DNA from: Bradyrhizobium archetypum
GTDB lineage: Bacteria > Pseudomonadota > Alphaproteobacteria > Rhizobiales > Xanthobacteraceae
DNA length: 64,000 nt
Direction of reading: 5' to 3'
Assembly: GCF_013114835.1 (NCBI RefSeq)
Contig: NZ_JAAVLW010000005.1
Coordinates: 1 to 64,000, forward strand
A program made the position numbers and the translations under genes. The notes under the pieces were generated by a model. The model had not been told where the DNA came from. It made no database searches and saw nothing but the letters and a program-made list of their open reading frames with translations. Shown here one piece after another: positions 1-7,741 of this stretch; positions within the stretch are counted from its first letter, which is position 1, and the number at the start of each line of letters is the position of its first letter.

Positions 1-155
1 ACGGCTCGTGCCCTCGGATGGCTATCGAGGTCCGGGACGATAGTGGGCCAGTGCTGCAGGTGAAATTCACCTTCGAGGTTGTTAAGGCCGCGTTGGCTTA
101 CGTCCTCTTTGATTTTGGAACCGCCCCAACGGTCTTGTCATGGCCGCTCCCCTGA
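1..155 (+). pseudogene. 3' fragment of a DUF6894-type small protein gene
   Basis: The window opens inside a reading frame that ends with TGA at 153-155. Its residues IEVRDDSGPVLQVKFTFE match IEVRDDDGPVLQVRFTFE near the C-terminus of the complete protein at 18407-18652, so this is the tail of a second copy of the same gene. After the shared block the frame runs on for about 25 unrelated residues, whereas the complete copy stops six residues later, which suggests the original stop has been lost. The 5' part lies outside the window. Role unknown. Confidence 0.6.
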
Positions 156-351
156 ATGGAATGGGGCCATCATAGTTGGCGGTAATCTCGTCTCGCGTCC
201 CGTGGTTCTTTCCTGAAGTGATGCGTCACGCGAACAATTCAGCATTTCGATAAGTCATAACTCGTGATCGCCATCTAACCCGATTGATAGATGGCTGAGA
301 TCATAGAGCGGCTTTAGTATTCGGTTTGTTGCGTAGCTGGAGGGCATTGTA

Positions 352-510
352 ATGGGACAGAAGGTCCGAATAGCCAAAGCCAAAGCAATATTGCGCAGCC
401 AAACTCTTTCCAAACAGTTCGCCGAACCACAGAAACTCAAGGAGCAGATCCGGCTCGCCGAAGCAGCAGCGAAGCAGTCAGCTCGGCGAAGGCCCAGGCT
501 GACGGCTTGA
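352..510 (+). CDS. small basic hypothetical protein, 52 aa
   Basis: ATG at 352 follows a GGAGGG ribosome-binding site 8 bases upstream, and the frame runs 52 codons to TGA at 508-510. The product is rich in Lys, Arg, Gln and Ala and would be largely helical; it resembles the many short helical proteins of unknown role annotated in Bradyrhizobium. There is no membrane segment or recognisable domain. It sits between two decayed genes, so it may itself be a survivor or a relic. No function is inferred. Confidence 0.5.
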   Translation: MGQKVRIAKAKAILRSQTLSKQFAEPQKLKEQIRLAEAAAKQSARRRPRLTA

Positions 511-524
511 TCCCGATCTGCCGC

Positions 525-720
525 TCACTGCCGCTGCCGCTCGATCGCGAGTGCGAGGCCGGTGCGGTATTCCGCCGGCGTGCCCTTGTCGTCGAACAGG
601 AACGGGCCGTTGATTTTCTCGATGTAGATGCGGCCCTGCACTGGCTCGACGGAATTGGCGATCTCGAGGATCACGAGGGCCCCAGCACGTCCCCGCTGGA
701 GCCCTTTGCTGTGGGCTCGT
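525..720 (-). pseudogene. frameshifted remnant of a small conserved protein
   Basis: On the minus strand one frame reads SVEPVQGRIYIEKINGPFLF and continues GTPAEYRTGLALAIER before a stop at 525-527. The natural upstream part (GRAGALVILEI) lies in another frame; an extra base near 660 separates them. The same block in the correct frame relation (ILKIASALEPVQGRI) occurs as a shorter relic at 25814-25890. The fragment resembles a short protein I recall from Bradyrhizobium genomes. Both copies in this window are broken. Confidence 0.5.
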
Positions 721-747
721 CATGCAACGTCGGCCAGCCGCGTTCGA

Positions 748-935
748 TTAGCTCAGATCGGGCTTGAATCCCGCCGGCATCGCCGGGACATCGTCAGGAT
801 CGGCGGGATTTCTATTGCAGTTCGGGCAAGGTGCGCCGGCGCCGCCGCAACCACAGGCCCTTTCTCCCAAGAACGGTCGATCGAGGTGATTTTCACAAAC
901 CACCGAGTGTTGTCGCACCGATGACAGTACCGCAT
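748..935 (-). pseudogene. decayed copy of the CxxC zinc-ribbon protein at 19374
   Basis: The start MRYCHRCDNTRW at 935 and the end PDLS before TAA at 748-750 match both ends of the intact 63-residue protein at 19374-19565. The middle is out of frame: this copy is 188 bases against 192, so a net loss of four bases breaks the reading frame after about 15 codons. DNA identity stays high throughout (for example around 815-850). The neighbouring genes are duplicated too, so this belongs to a segmental duplication. Confidence 0.7.
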
Positions 936-1009
936 CGAAATTCCGCCCGGTAGCAAAGGAAAACCAAATCGATGCCAGTTATTACGTTCCACGCGATGAA
1001 GCGCGGTTT

Positions 1010-1532
1010 AACTTAGGTTCGCGGCTATCCTACAGTGTTTGTCAGCAATCTGGCATTCCCGCCGGACGTGCCGACGCATTTCCAGTGGAGCTGGTCGTGT
1101 CAGAAGCGCCAGAACCGGTGGCGTGGTTGAGCCAACAGTAGTCTTAGGTGTCTTTTCCGACGCTGACCCCGAGCCGACATAGACCGGATTGAAATCCCGC
1201 AGCGCAGCAGTCTCCCCTCATCGGGGTGTGCTATAGTTCGGTCGGAAACGCACGGAAGGCTGCCCAGGGGATGGTGCCGTGACCGATCGTTCTTCATGAG
1301 CGACGCGAGTTCATAAATGACTTGCGAGCCGTGATCTGGTTCACATTCCTTGTTCGCATCCCGTCGCAGAATGTTTGTACTGACTTCAGGCAGGGACGCG
1401 GTCCTATGCCTGTATCGCTCAGTCAAGTGATTGACAGATCATCAGTGTGATCGCCTGGAGGATGTCAAATGGAGGATTGAATGCGCACAGTCATCCTAGG
1501 ATGGCAGTAGAACCAGCTTTGGGAGTCTTCCT
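1010..1532. other. intergenic stretch without a supportable gene
   Basis: About 520 bases hold only short frames with poor coding character. Around 1125-1180 there is a degenerate resemblance to the interspersed repeat family of this region (a GACCCCGAGCCGACA block near 1163). No promoter or RNA gene could be recognised. Confidence 0.4.
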
Positions 1533-1814
1533 ATGTCATTCGCAAAGATATGTCGTGGAGCTTTGCTCGCTGTCTTTCTAATGAGCGGACTATTGGTGTC
1601 TGGAAATGCTTCAGCACAACAAACAGGATGGTGGGGCCAAGGATGGTGGGGCCCATCAATATCTCAAGCGCCCACGTTCAAGCAGTCAAAACGAATGCCG
1701 CCGCCGCTCGCAACCTGTGGCGCTAATTCCCGTTGCAAAAAGTACGGAAGCTACTGCGCCACTTGCCGTGCCGGAAAGTGCTGGTGCAGCAATTGCTGCG
1801 TCGGCCTTCAATAA
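1533..1814 (+). CDS. secreted cysteine-rich hypothetical protein, 93 aa
   Basis: The first 28 residues form a clear Sec signal peptide (basic start, hydrophobic core, cleavage near ASAQQ). The mature part begins with a Trp/Gly-rich stretch (GWWGQGWWG) and ends with seven cysteines in about 30 residues, including CATCRAGKC and SNCC, a pattern that could form disulfides or bind metal. No family recognised. It is flanked downstream by an interspersed repeat. The cysteine spacing does not suggest a known bacteriocin, but a small exported structural or metal-binding peptide is possible. Confidence 0.6.
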   Translation: MSFAKICRGALLAVFLMSGLLVSGNASAQQTGWWGQGWWGPSISQAPTFKQSKRMPPPLATCGANSRCKKYGSYCATCRAGKCWCSNCCVGLQ

Positions 1815-1860
1815 GGAACCTCTCTTCGAAGGTGCCAACCTCGAGCACCGTCCGAGGACT

Positions 1861-1990
1861 GCTGCGCTGCATGAGTCCGGATTTGGCCCAAAAGCGAAGT
1901 CCTGCCTTGCTCTTTGAGCGTCGGCTCGTCTGGGTGAACCGGAAGCAGCCGAATGATCTTTCGAACGGCGCCTCTTGACCCCTACCGGAC
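1861..1990 (+). repeat. interspersed repeat family, copy 1
   Basis: The family is defined by a 5' motif like TTGGCCCTAAGCCGAAC and a 3' motif like TTGACCCAAAGCGGAC about 90 bases apart; both are versions of one 16-base direct repeat, often with an ACCGGA block in the middle. Copy 1 has TTGGCCCAAAAGCGAAG near 1883 and TTGACCCCTACCGGAC near 1975. It also shares the leader GCTGCGCTGCATGAGTCCGG with copy 2. No transposase or terminal inverted repeat is visible. Confidence 0.6.
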
Positions 1991-2167
1991 TCGGTCTGTT
2001 GCGCCCGCCGCCGAAGAGAGCTTCTTCGCCGAAGGACAGGGTTGGATATTCGTGCTCTCGCAACGGCAACAACGTATTCCCACACGCGAGACGAGAGGGA
2101 AGGTAGTTCTCGGCGTGATTTGATCGCGGTTTCCAGTGTCGAGCTGCCCAGACGCGCCGCAAACGTT

Positions 2168-2548
2168 TCAATGCATCCGCTCAACCCACTGAACGCGCGA
2201 AGGGCCCGGTTCGAACGGATCACCGAAGTATTGAGTTTCGCGGACCACCTTCCCGTCCTTGAACTCCATAATACTCACCGTATAAGACGGCTGCCCGTCA
2301 TAGGTCAGGACGAATTCAGTGATCCAGAGGTCGGCAGCGCCGAGTATCCGCCGCACCGTGAAGCGTTTCTTGTTCGGTTGTGCGAAACGGGATGCCTTAA
2401 TGTTATGCCGACCACGGATGCGCTCCCCCGACTGCGGATACTCGAGGACCGCGTCCTCTTGGTAAATCTCATGCTCCGCCTCGAAGTCGTTCACGTCGGA
2501 CGCGGCCCAGTGGCGCTCCAGAGCTGCTCGAAACTCGCGGTTTTCCAT
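2168..2548 (-). CDS. SnoaL/NTF2-like nuclear-transport-factor-fold protein
   Basis: The 126-residue product (start at 2548, AGGAGG site 9-10 bases upstream; the longer frame starting at 2641 has no such site) has the NTF2-like layout: N-terminal helix with FRAALERHWAASD, then YQEDAVLEYPQSGERIRG, and a strand-rich second half with FKDGKVVRETQYFGDPF. SnoaL-like proteins are small cone-shaped enzymes or binding proteins with varied substrates, so the substrate cannot be inferred. It stands alone, convergent with the secreted peptide gene at 1533. Confidence 0.75.
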   Translation of the reverse strand: MENREFRAALERHWAASDVNDFEAEHEIYQEDAVLEYPQSGERIRGRHNIKASRFAQPNKKRFTVRRILGAADLWITEFVLTYDGQPSYTVSIMEFKDGKVVRETQYFGDPFEPGPSRVQWVERMH

Positions 2549-2702
2549 CCCAACTTCCCTCCTGCATGAGGACATTGCTGCGCGGTGGCACCAGCCCGGG
2601 ACGGGGAGAACTCCCACCGCTAACATGACCACCTTCGCCACGCTAGGACCTCAGCAATGAACTGGCTTTGCTAAAACAGCGCTAACAAGTTGGTCGAGCG
2701 AC

Positions 2703-2832
2703 GCTGCGCTGCATGAGTCCGGTTGTGGCCCATCAGCGAAGTGGCGGGACGCCTCATCGAGGTCCGCTTAGTGGGGCGGAGCGGACTAGATTTGCTCACG
2801 CTGAGTTCTTCGCATTTTGACCCCAAGCGGAC
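2703..2832 (+). repeat. interspersed repeat family, copy 2
   Basis: Begins with GCTGCGCTGCATGAGTCCGG, has TTGTGGCCCATCAGCGAAG near 2725 and ends with TTTTGACCCCAAGCGGAC. The inner part (GGTCCGCTTAGTGGG, then CTAGATTTGCTCACGCTGAG) is shared with copy 11, so copies 2 and 11 form a subgroup. Confidence 0.75.
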
Positions 2833-2887
2833 ATTGAGGCTCTGACATTTTGGGATAAACTAGCGCGATTTTCCTTGGAAGAAAGCA

Positions 2888-3256
2888 GTGAAGAAACTCG
2901 CCCGATTATTGTTATGGGTTGCCGGAGGACTGTTTGCCATTGTCCTCGGTTTGACGGCACAAGAAGCCGTTCTTTATGTCGGAAGTAACGAGGCGACCGC
3001 GCGAGACCAAGCGAAGCAAGAGTTTCTTCGTGAATGCGCGGGGCGTGGCGTAAATCCAAGTGAGTTCAAAGGTCCGCAGCGAATAAAGTCTCCGCCTAGT
3101 ACATATGGATTTGTTTGGGCCAGCACGTCGAACGGAGATCAAATCGCTACTATGGTTAGCTACATGCCGTGGGGCGTTGACGCCTGGTTGGTTCCTGATC
3201 AGCAGCGCGCGAAATTTGCGCCGTATTGCGATCAGAAAGAGCTAGGCTGTCATTGA
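2888..3256 (+). CDS. hypothetical protein with N-terminal membrane anchor, 122 aa
   Basis: A single hydrophobic segment at residues 5-25 (LLLWVAGGLFAIVLG) would act as signal anchor or signal peptide. The rest is soluble and mixed, with three cysteines (one in FLRECAGRG, two near the C-terminus in PYCDQKELGC). No domain recognised. It is a single gene between repeat copy 2 and a convergent immunity-like gene. Function unknown. Confidence 0.6.
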   Translation: MKKLARLLLWVAGGLFAIVLGLTAQEAVLYVGSNEATARDQAKQEFLRECAGRGVNPSEFKGPQRIKSPPSTYGFVWASTSNGDQIATMVSYMPWGVDAWLVPDQQRAKFAPYCDQKELGCH

Positions 3257-3343
3257 TTGTGAGCGCGTGCGAGCGCGCATGTCGCCCATTGATCCATAGC
3301 GGAAGTCGCGTCGTCCGATACGCATCCAAGCCTACCAGACGAT

Positions 3344-3628
3344 TCAGCTCAGTCTGGTACGCGCGGCCAAAGCGGCCTCCCTAATTTGCTGCCCACTGAC
3401 ATAGAGCGGATAAATTTTCAAATCGTCGTCGAACGGCGAGTACATGACCACTTTGTCGAACAAGCCGCCGAAGACAACCAATTCGTCTGCCGATAACTCG
3501 GCGCGGTCGACCTCAACATTGTAGGCCCGCTCAAATTCGCTGCAGAACGTGCGTATGTTATGATGATCGGACAGGAATAGATCGATCAGCCAGTAGAGTT
3601 TGGCTCGGCCTGTTGGAAGCTCGTTCAT
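3344..3628 (-). CDS. colicin-immunity-like protein
   Basis: The 94-residue product (start MNELPTGRAK at 3628; a TTG at 3685 would add 19 residues next to a repeat element) has the layout of self-protective colicin-like immunity proteins: an N-terminal helix ending in LIDLFLSDH, then FCSEFERAYN, FGGLFDKVVMYSPFDDD and a C-terminal IREAALAAR helix. This family binds and blocks colicin-type nuclease toxins. No toxin gene is next to it, so it would be an orphan immunity gene. The family assignment is by motif memory only. Confidence 0.5.
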   Translation of the reverse strand: MNELPTGRAKLYWLIDLFLSDHHNIRTFCSEFERAYNVEVDRAELSADELVVFGGLFDKVVMYSPFDDDLKIYPLYVSGQQIREAALAARTRLS

Positions 3629-3685
3629 CGCGACACTCGACGGAGAAAACTGGAACTCTATACGCCATCGGTCGTATGTCGCCAA

Positions 3686-3792
3686 TTGGCCCGAAGCTGA
3701 CGAACTTTCTCGCCTGCGGCAGGTCCGGTATTGAGGGAAGTCCGGACTTCACATCACCGCCTTAGATTCCGCTTGTGACCCCGAAGCGGACA
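3686..3792 (+). repeat. interspersed repeat family, copy 3
   Basis: Starts TTGGCCCGAAGCTGACG and ends CTTGTGACCCCGAAGCGGAC, 107 bases. It fills the gap between the immunity-like gene and the cupin gene, both on the minus strand. Confidence 0.75.
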
Positions 3793-3814
3793 TGAACTGC
3801 TGGCGCGCCTGTGA

Positions 3815-4318
3815 TCATTTCCGATACTGCTCGTCGCTTACCTTCTCCATCCAATCCACATTCTTGCCGTTGAGGGATTCTTGGACGGCGATGTGGGTCA
3901 TCGCCGACGTCGGCGAAGCGCCGTGCCAGTGCTTCAGTCCGGGAGGAAACCACACGACGTCGCCGGGACGGACCTCCTCGATCGGGCCGCCTTCGCGCTG
4001 CACCCAGCCGAGGCCGGCTGTGATGATTAGCGCTTGCCCAAGTGGATGCGTGTGCCAGGCTGTCCGGGCGCCAGGCTCGAACGTGACCTGGCCAGCGCCG
4101 GCGCGAGCCGGATCCTGCGGCTGGAATAGCGGGTCGATTCGAACGGGCCCGGTGAACCAGTCTTGCGAGCCTTTCTGTGAGGGCCGAGATCCATTTCTCT
4201 TGATGTCCATATCCATGTGAACCTCCTTCGAGGGGGCGATCGTCTGCGCCGACGCTCGGCCAATATCGATCAAAGCGGCGGCGCCGCCGCCGATGAGCAC
4301 GCCTCTGCGGGTGATCAT
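3815..4318 (-). CDS. exported cupin-domain protein
   Basis: The 168-residue protein starts at 4318 ([24 protein letters not shown] site just upstream), giving a Tat- or Sec-type signal peptide cleaved after RASA. The mature part is a single cupin barrel: [13 protein letters not shown] histidines appear as AWHTHPLGQ, and the second motif as [16 protein letters not shown], so the metal-binding His and Glu pattern is intact. Such cupins often accompany carboxymuconolactone-decarboxylase-like proteins, as here. It is the last of a run of minus-strand genes with tautomerase, CMD protein and MFS exporter, probably one operon. Confidence 0.85.
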   Translation of the reverse strand: MITRRGVLIGGGAAALIDIGRASAQTIAPSKEVHMDMDIKRNGSRPSQKGSQDWFTGPVRIDPLFQPQDPARAGAGQVTFEPGARTAWHTHPLGQALIITAGLGWVQREGGPIEEVRPGDVVWFPPGLKHWHGASPTSAMTHIAVQESLNGKNVDWMEKVSDEQYRK

Positions 4319-4331
4319 CACCTTTCTCCGT

Positions 4332-4562
4332 TCAGTGAGTGTCGTAGCCGGGCTTCTTGAAGATAGTCTCCGGCTTGTCCACGATGTCCGGCCCGTAGAC
4401 CTGGCTCGCCCAGTCCTTCGGTTCCACGTCTTCGATCCCGACCGACACCGAGTTCTGGCCATAGCCCAGCGTGTCCATCACGGCCTTTGTGACAGACTCG
4501 GCCAGCGCGGCCTTCTGCTGGTTTGACTGTCCGGAATACAGCTTCACGACGACGTGGGGCAT
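4332..4562 (-). CDS. 4-oxalocrotonate tautomerase family protein (PptA-like)
   Basis: The 76-residue protein begins [11 protein letters not shown], leaving the catalytic Pro at position 1 after removal of Met. The body [16 protein letters not shown] followed by [19 protein letters not shown] matches the PptA/YdcE branch of the 4-OT family (keto-enol tautomerases). Length is typical. It ends 13 bases before the cupin gene start and lies in the same transcription direction, so it is likely cotranscribed with it. The natural substrate cannot be told from sequence. Confidence 0.85.
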   Translation of the reverse strand: MPHVVVKLYSGQSNQQKAALAESVTKAVMDTLGYGQNSVSVGIEDVEPKDWASQVYGPDIVDKPETIFKKPGYDTH

Positions 4563-4618
4563 GGGCCCGTCCTTTCCAAAATCATTTGGTGTTCTTCACG
4601 CGATCCAGTGTTGGCTGA

Positions 4619-5395
4619 CTATTGGCGCCGCTTTTCGATGACGTCCTTGACCACCGGCGCCGCCGAGAATGCGTTCGGCCAGCCTGCGTAGAAGGCGAGA
4701 TGGCCAAGCACCTCGCCGGCCTCTTCCTTCGTCAGTCCGTTGTCCATCGCCCGGTTCAGGTGATAGGTGATCTGCGCGACCTGACCGGTCGCGATGAGAG
4801 CGCTCACGGTAACAAGGCTCCGGTCCCGCGGAGCGAGCGCCGGCCTGAGCCAAAGGTCCCGGAAAAGAGCGTCGGTCGTATACTGGACGAGGCTGGGCGT
4901 GATTTGGCCGAACTGCTCTCCCACACGGGTCGCCCGCTGCTTCTCCGCCGCCTCGTCGAGCGGGAGCTGCGGTCCCGAGTCCGGCGGGAGCTGGTCGGCT
5001 CCGATGTTGCGGCTCTTGAAGACCTCGCGCGCCGCGGGAATCGCATCCATCGCGTTCGCCCAGCCAGTATAGAACGCCAGATGCGTGATGATCTCCGATA
5101 TCTCCGAGGGCTTCACGCCATTGTCGAGCGCGAGAGCCAAATAGTGCGGCAGTTCTACGGTCTGGTCGCGGGCGATCAGGGCCGCGACGGTGACAATGCC
5201 GCGGTCGCGGCGGGAGAGGCCCGGTCGCTTCCACAGGTCGTCTATGACGAATTTCTGCGCATAGCCTTCGAGCGCCGGCGACACGGCGCGGATGTCTTCT
5301 GGCTTGGGCATGGCATTTGCTCCTACGATGGGCGTCTGTGCGGCGGCGCCGGCGAACAGGCAGAACGAAAATAGTGTCGCTGCGAACGATCTCAT
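4619..5395 (-). CDS. exported two-domain carboxymuconolactone-decarboxylase-like protein
   Basis: The 258-residue product starts at 5395 (MRSFAATLFSFCLFAGAAAQ) with a signal peptide. Two CMD/AhpD-like domains follow, about residues 45-135 and 165-255, each with the pattern RDRGIVTVAALIA or RDRSLVTVSALIA, then HYLALALDNGVKPSEISE or YHLNRAMDNGLTKEEAGE and HLAFYTGWANA or HLAFYAGWPNA. The AhpD CxxC pair is absent, so peroxidase activity is unlikely; the catalytic histidine in the GW-preceding helix is kept. The start codon overlaps the stop of the MFS gene (ATGA), which argues for translational coupling. Confidence 0.85.
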   Translation of the reverse strand: MRSFAATLFSFCLFAGAAAQTPIVGANAMPKPEDIRAVSPALEGYAQKFVIDDLWKRPGLSRRDRGIVTVAALIARDQTVELPHYLALALDNGVKPSEISEIITHLAFYTGWANAMDAIPAAREVFKSRNIGADQLPPDSGPQLPLDEAAEKQRATRVGEQFGQITPSLVQYTTDALFRDLWLRPALAPRDRSLVTVSALIATGQVAQITYHLNRAMDNGLTKEEAGEVLGHLAFYAGWPNAFSAAPVVKDVIEKRRQ

Positions 5396-6609
5396 TGATG
5401 GGCTCCTTCCATAGTTATCGGGTGTGCGATCAGCCACCAGGCGACGAGCGAAGCGCAAAGCACGGTCGCCGAACTGACGAGAAACAAAGCGTTCAGCCTC
5501 GAGCCGGCGGCGATCAGACCGAGCGCGGGACTGGCAAGGCCCTGGGCAACGTCGAGGAACGCGGTGTAGGCGCCCATGGCGAGACCTCGGCTCTGCGCCG
5601 GCACGCGGCGGACCGCTTCGACGCCGAAGCCGGGATAGACAAGCGAGAAGCCGAAGCCGGTGAGCGCTGCGCCGGCGAGCGCTATCTCTGGATGGACGGC
5701 AAGCCAGATCAGCGCCTGGCCGACGGCTTCGATCGCGGCGCAGGCCAGCGCGACCTTCGCTCCGCCGATCTTGTCTGCCAGATGGCTGAAGAACACCCTC
5801 GCCAGGATAAAGGCGACCGCATAGGCGGTGTAGGCCGACCATCCGTTTGCCCACCCCCTCCTTGCGAACAGCAGGGCGACGAACGTCGTCACCGCCCCGA
5901 AGCCCACAGAGCCGAGCGCCGAGCCCAGGCCCGGCAGCCAGACCGCCCCGATCACTTCGACGAGCGAGGTGTGCGTGTGCTTCACCAGTGCAACTGCCGG
6001 CAGAAGGGCGACGAGGGGCAGCACGGCGAGTGGCGCCAATGTGGTCGCGAGCGAGATCGCCGCGAACCCGTAGGCCACATAGAGCGCCGAGCCGGCGGGA
6101 GCGCCGATCGCGAAGGCTGCGAACATTGCCGACCCGACCCAGGCGATTACCTTTCCTGTGTTCCGGGAATGTGCGAGCGCCAATCCCCAGCTCACCGCGG
6201 CCGTGATGATGAAGCTCTCCGCCCCGCCGAGCAGCGCACGGCCCGAAAGGAGGATCGCGACCGAAATCAGCGGTGATCCGCTGCAGCCGAACGAGAGCAG
6301 ATAGAGCAGTCCCGCGGCGGCCGCCGCTAGCAGGCCCGCGACCACGCCGTGTTTCGCTCCGCGCGCATCGGAGAAATGCCCCGCCCACGGTCGGGAGATC
6401 AACGATGCCGCGAACTGGCTGCCGGCGACCAGACCCACCACGAACGGGCCGAAACCCAGCCCGTCGTGCACATGGAGAGGAAGTACGGGCATCGCCATAC
6501 CGATCACGAGGAAGGCGACGAACACCACGCCCATGATCGGCAGCAGCGTCGTGGTAAAAGGCAGCGCTACGTCCGTCGTGATTGCGATTGCGTTCTGAGT
6601 TTCTTTCAT
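5392..6609 (-). CDS. MFS efflux transporter
   Basis: This 405-residue protein has about 12 hydrophobic segments and a motif-A-like loop GHFSDARGAKHG at residues 77-88 between segments 2 and 3, as in major facilitator drug and sugar efflux proteins (YhhS/YfcJ type). It is the first gene of the minus-strand cluster and is divergent from the LysR gene at 6721, separated by 111 bases. That geometry is typical of a LysR-controlled exporter for the compound handled by the downstream enzymes. Confidence 0.85.
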   Translation of the reverse strand: MKETQNAIAITTDVALPFTTTLLPIMGVVFVAFLVIGMAMPVLPLHVHDGLGFGPFVVGLVAGSQFAASLISRPWAGHFSDARGAKHGVVAGLLAAAAAGLLYLLSFGCSGSPLISVAILLSGRALLGGAESFIITAAVSWGLALAHSRNTGKVIAWVGSAMFAAFAIGAPAGSALYVAYGFAAISLATTLAPLAVLPLVALLPAVALVKHTHTSLVEVIGAVWLPGLGSALGSVGFGAVTTFVALLFARRGWANGWSAYTAYAVAFILARVFFSHLADKIGGAKVALACAAIEAVGQALIWLAVHPEIALAGAALTGFGFSLVYPGFGVEAVRRVPAQSRGLAMGAYTAFLDVAQGLASPALGLIAAGSRLNALFLVSSATVLCASLVAWWLIAHPITMEGAHQ

Positions 6610-6682
6610 CGGGTCGTGGGTTCCTGGCCGGTCTGTTTCGGCTGCGGGATGAACCTAAGGCGTTTCTTCTCACGCGATTAGA

Positions 6683-6720
6683 TGATAAGTTTTGATTGGA
6701 GCTATTAGGTCGGCTTATCA
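6683..6720. promoter_or_regulatory. inverted repeat in the LysR-MFS divergent promoter
   Basis: TGATAAG at 6683-6689 and CTTATCA at 6714-6720 are perfect 7-base arms with a 24-base AT-rich spacer, and the right arm abuts the LysR start codon. A site overlapping the regulator's own start fits LysR autoregulation together with control of the divergent exporter operon. Assignment is by position and symmetry only. Confidence 0.45.
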
Positions 6721-7620
6721 ATGAAGCGAGACGATGCCGGCGATTTGCTTGCTTTCCTCGCCGTGGCGAGGGAACGCAGCTTTACGCGCGCGGCTGCGCA
6801 GCTTGGCATGACGCAGTCGGCCCTCAGTCAGATCGTCCGGAATCTCGAAGAACGGATTGGCGTCAGACTTCTAAATCGGACGACTCGCAGCGTCACGCCA
6901 ACGCAAGCCGGGGAACGGCTGTTCCTAAGCATCGGCCCCAAGTTCAGCGAAATGGATGCCGATTTGGCGGCACTCAGCGAGCTGCGGGAGAAACCGGCGG
7001 GAACGATTCGGCTTACGGCCGGAGAATATGCGGCCAACGCGATTCTCTTCCCGGCGCTGAGCCGGCTTTTGCCCAACTATCCCGACATAAACGTCGAAGT
7101 GATTGTCGACTATGGTCTCACAAACATCGTCGCACAACAGGTCGACGCCGGCATTCGTCCTGGCGAACTGGTTGCCAAGGACATGATCGCGGTTCGCGTA
7201 AGTTCTGACCTCCGTATGGCGGTTGTGGGCTCGCCGGCCTACTTCGCGAGCCGGAAGCGACCCAAGATGCCCCAAGACCTAACGAGCCACAATTGTCTCA
7301 ACCTACGTCTGCCGACCCACGGGGGCAGCCTCTACGCGTGGGAATTCGAGAAGAACGGCCGAGAGCTGAACGTTCGCGTCGAAGGCCAGCTCGTGTTCAA
7401 CAGCGCGGGACTCTTACTGGAAGGGGCACTAAAGGGCCTCGGACTGGCTTATCTCACAGAAGGACACGTCCAATCTTTCATCGCGAAGCGTCAATTGGTC
7501 CGAGTTCTCACAGATTGGTGTCCGCCCTTCTCCGGGTACCATCTCTATTATCCCAGTCGGCGCCAGCCCTCGCCAGCATTCTCGCTACTAGTCGACGCAC
7601 TACGGTATCGCGGGAAGTAG
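6721..7620 (+). CDS. LysR-family transcriptional regulator
   Basis: The 299-residue protein has the canonical N-terminal winged helix-turn-helix (residues 8-65: FLAVARERSFTRAAAQLGMT, then LSQIVRNLEERIGVRLLNR) and a C-terminal periplasmic-binding-like effector domain from about residue 90. The phrase LRLPTHGGSLYAWEFE is like that of regulators controlling efflux or detoxification genes (PtxR/DmlR-type subgroup). It is transcribed away from the MFS operon, which it presumably controls. Repeat copy 4 begins 8 bases after its stop. Confidence 0.92.
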   Translation: MKRDDAGDLLAFLAVARERSFTRAAAQLGMTQSALSQIVRNLEERIGVRLLNRTTRSVTPTQAGERLFLSIGPKFSEMDADLAALSELREKPAGTIRLTAGEYAANAILFPALSRLLPNYPDINVEVIVDYGLTNIVAQQVDAGIRPGELVAKDMIAVRVSSDLRMAVVGSPAYFASRKRPKMPQDLTSHNCLNLRLPTHGGSLYAWEFEKNGRELNVRVEGQLVFNSAGLLLEGALKGLGLAYLTEGHVQSFIAKRQLVRVLTDWCPPFSGYHLYYPSRRQPSPAFSLLVDALRYRGK

Positions 7621-7628
7621 GTCTGCCA

Positions 7629-7736
7629 TTGGCCCATCGCGACGGATTTGGCAGGTCTCGCTCAGGTCGCCTTTCGCAGGCAGAGCTGACGTGATTTGCT
7701 CGCCGGGAGCATTACGGCTTGTGACCCTAAGCGGAA
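7629..7736 (+). repeat. interspersed repeat family, copy 4
   Basis: 108 bases from TTGGCCCATCGCGACGG to GCTTGTGACCCTAAGCGGAA. It differs from copy 10 (14981-15089) at only three positions, so the two share a recent ancestor. Confidence 0.85.
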
Positions 7737-7741
7737 ATGAG

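Noticed and set aside
1686..2223. 161- and 166-codon minus-strand frames
   Set aside because: They lie across repeat copy 1 and opposite the secreted cysteine-rich gene; composition is poor.
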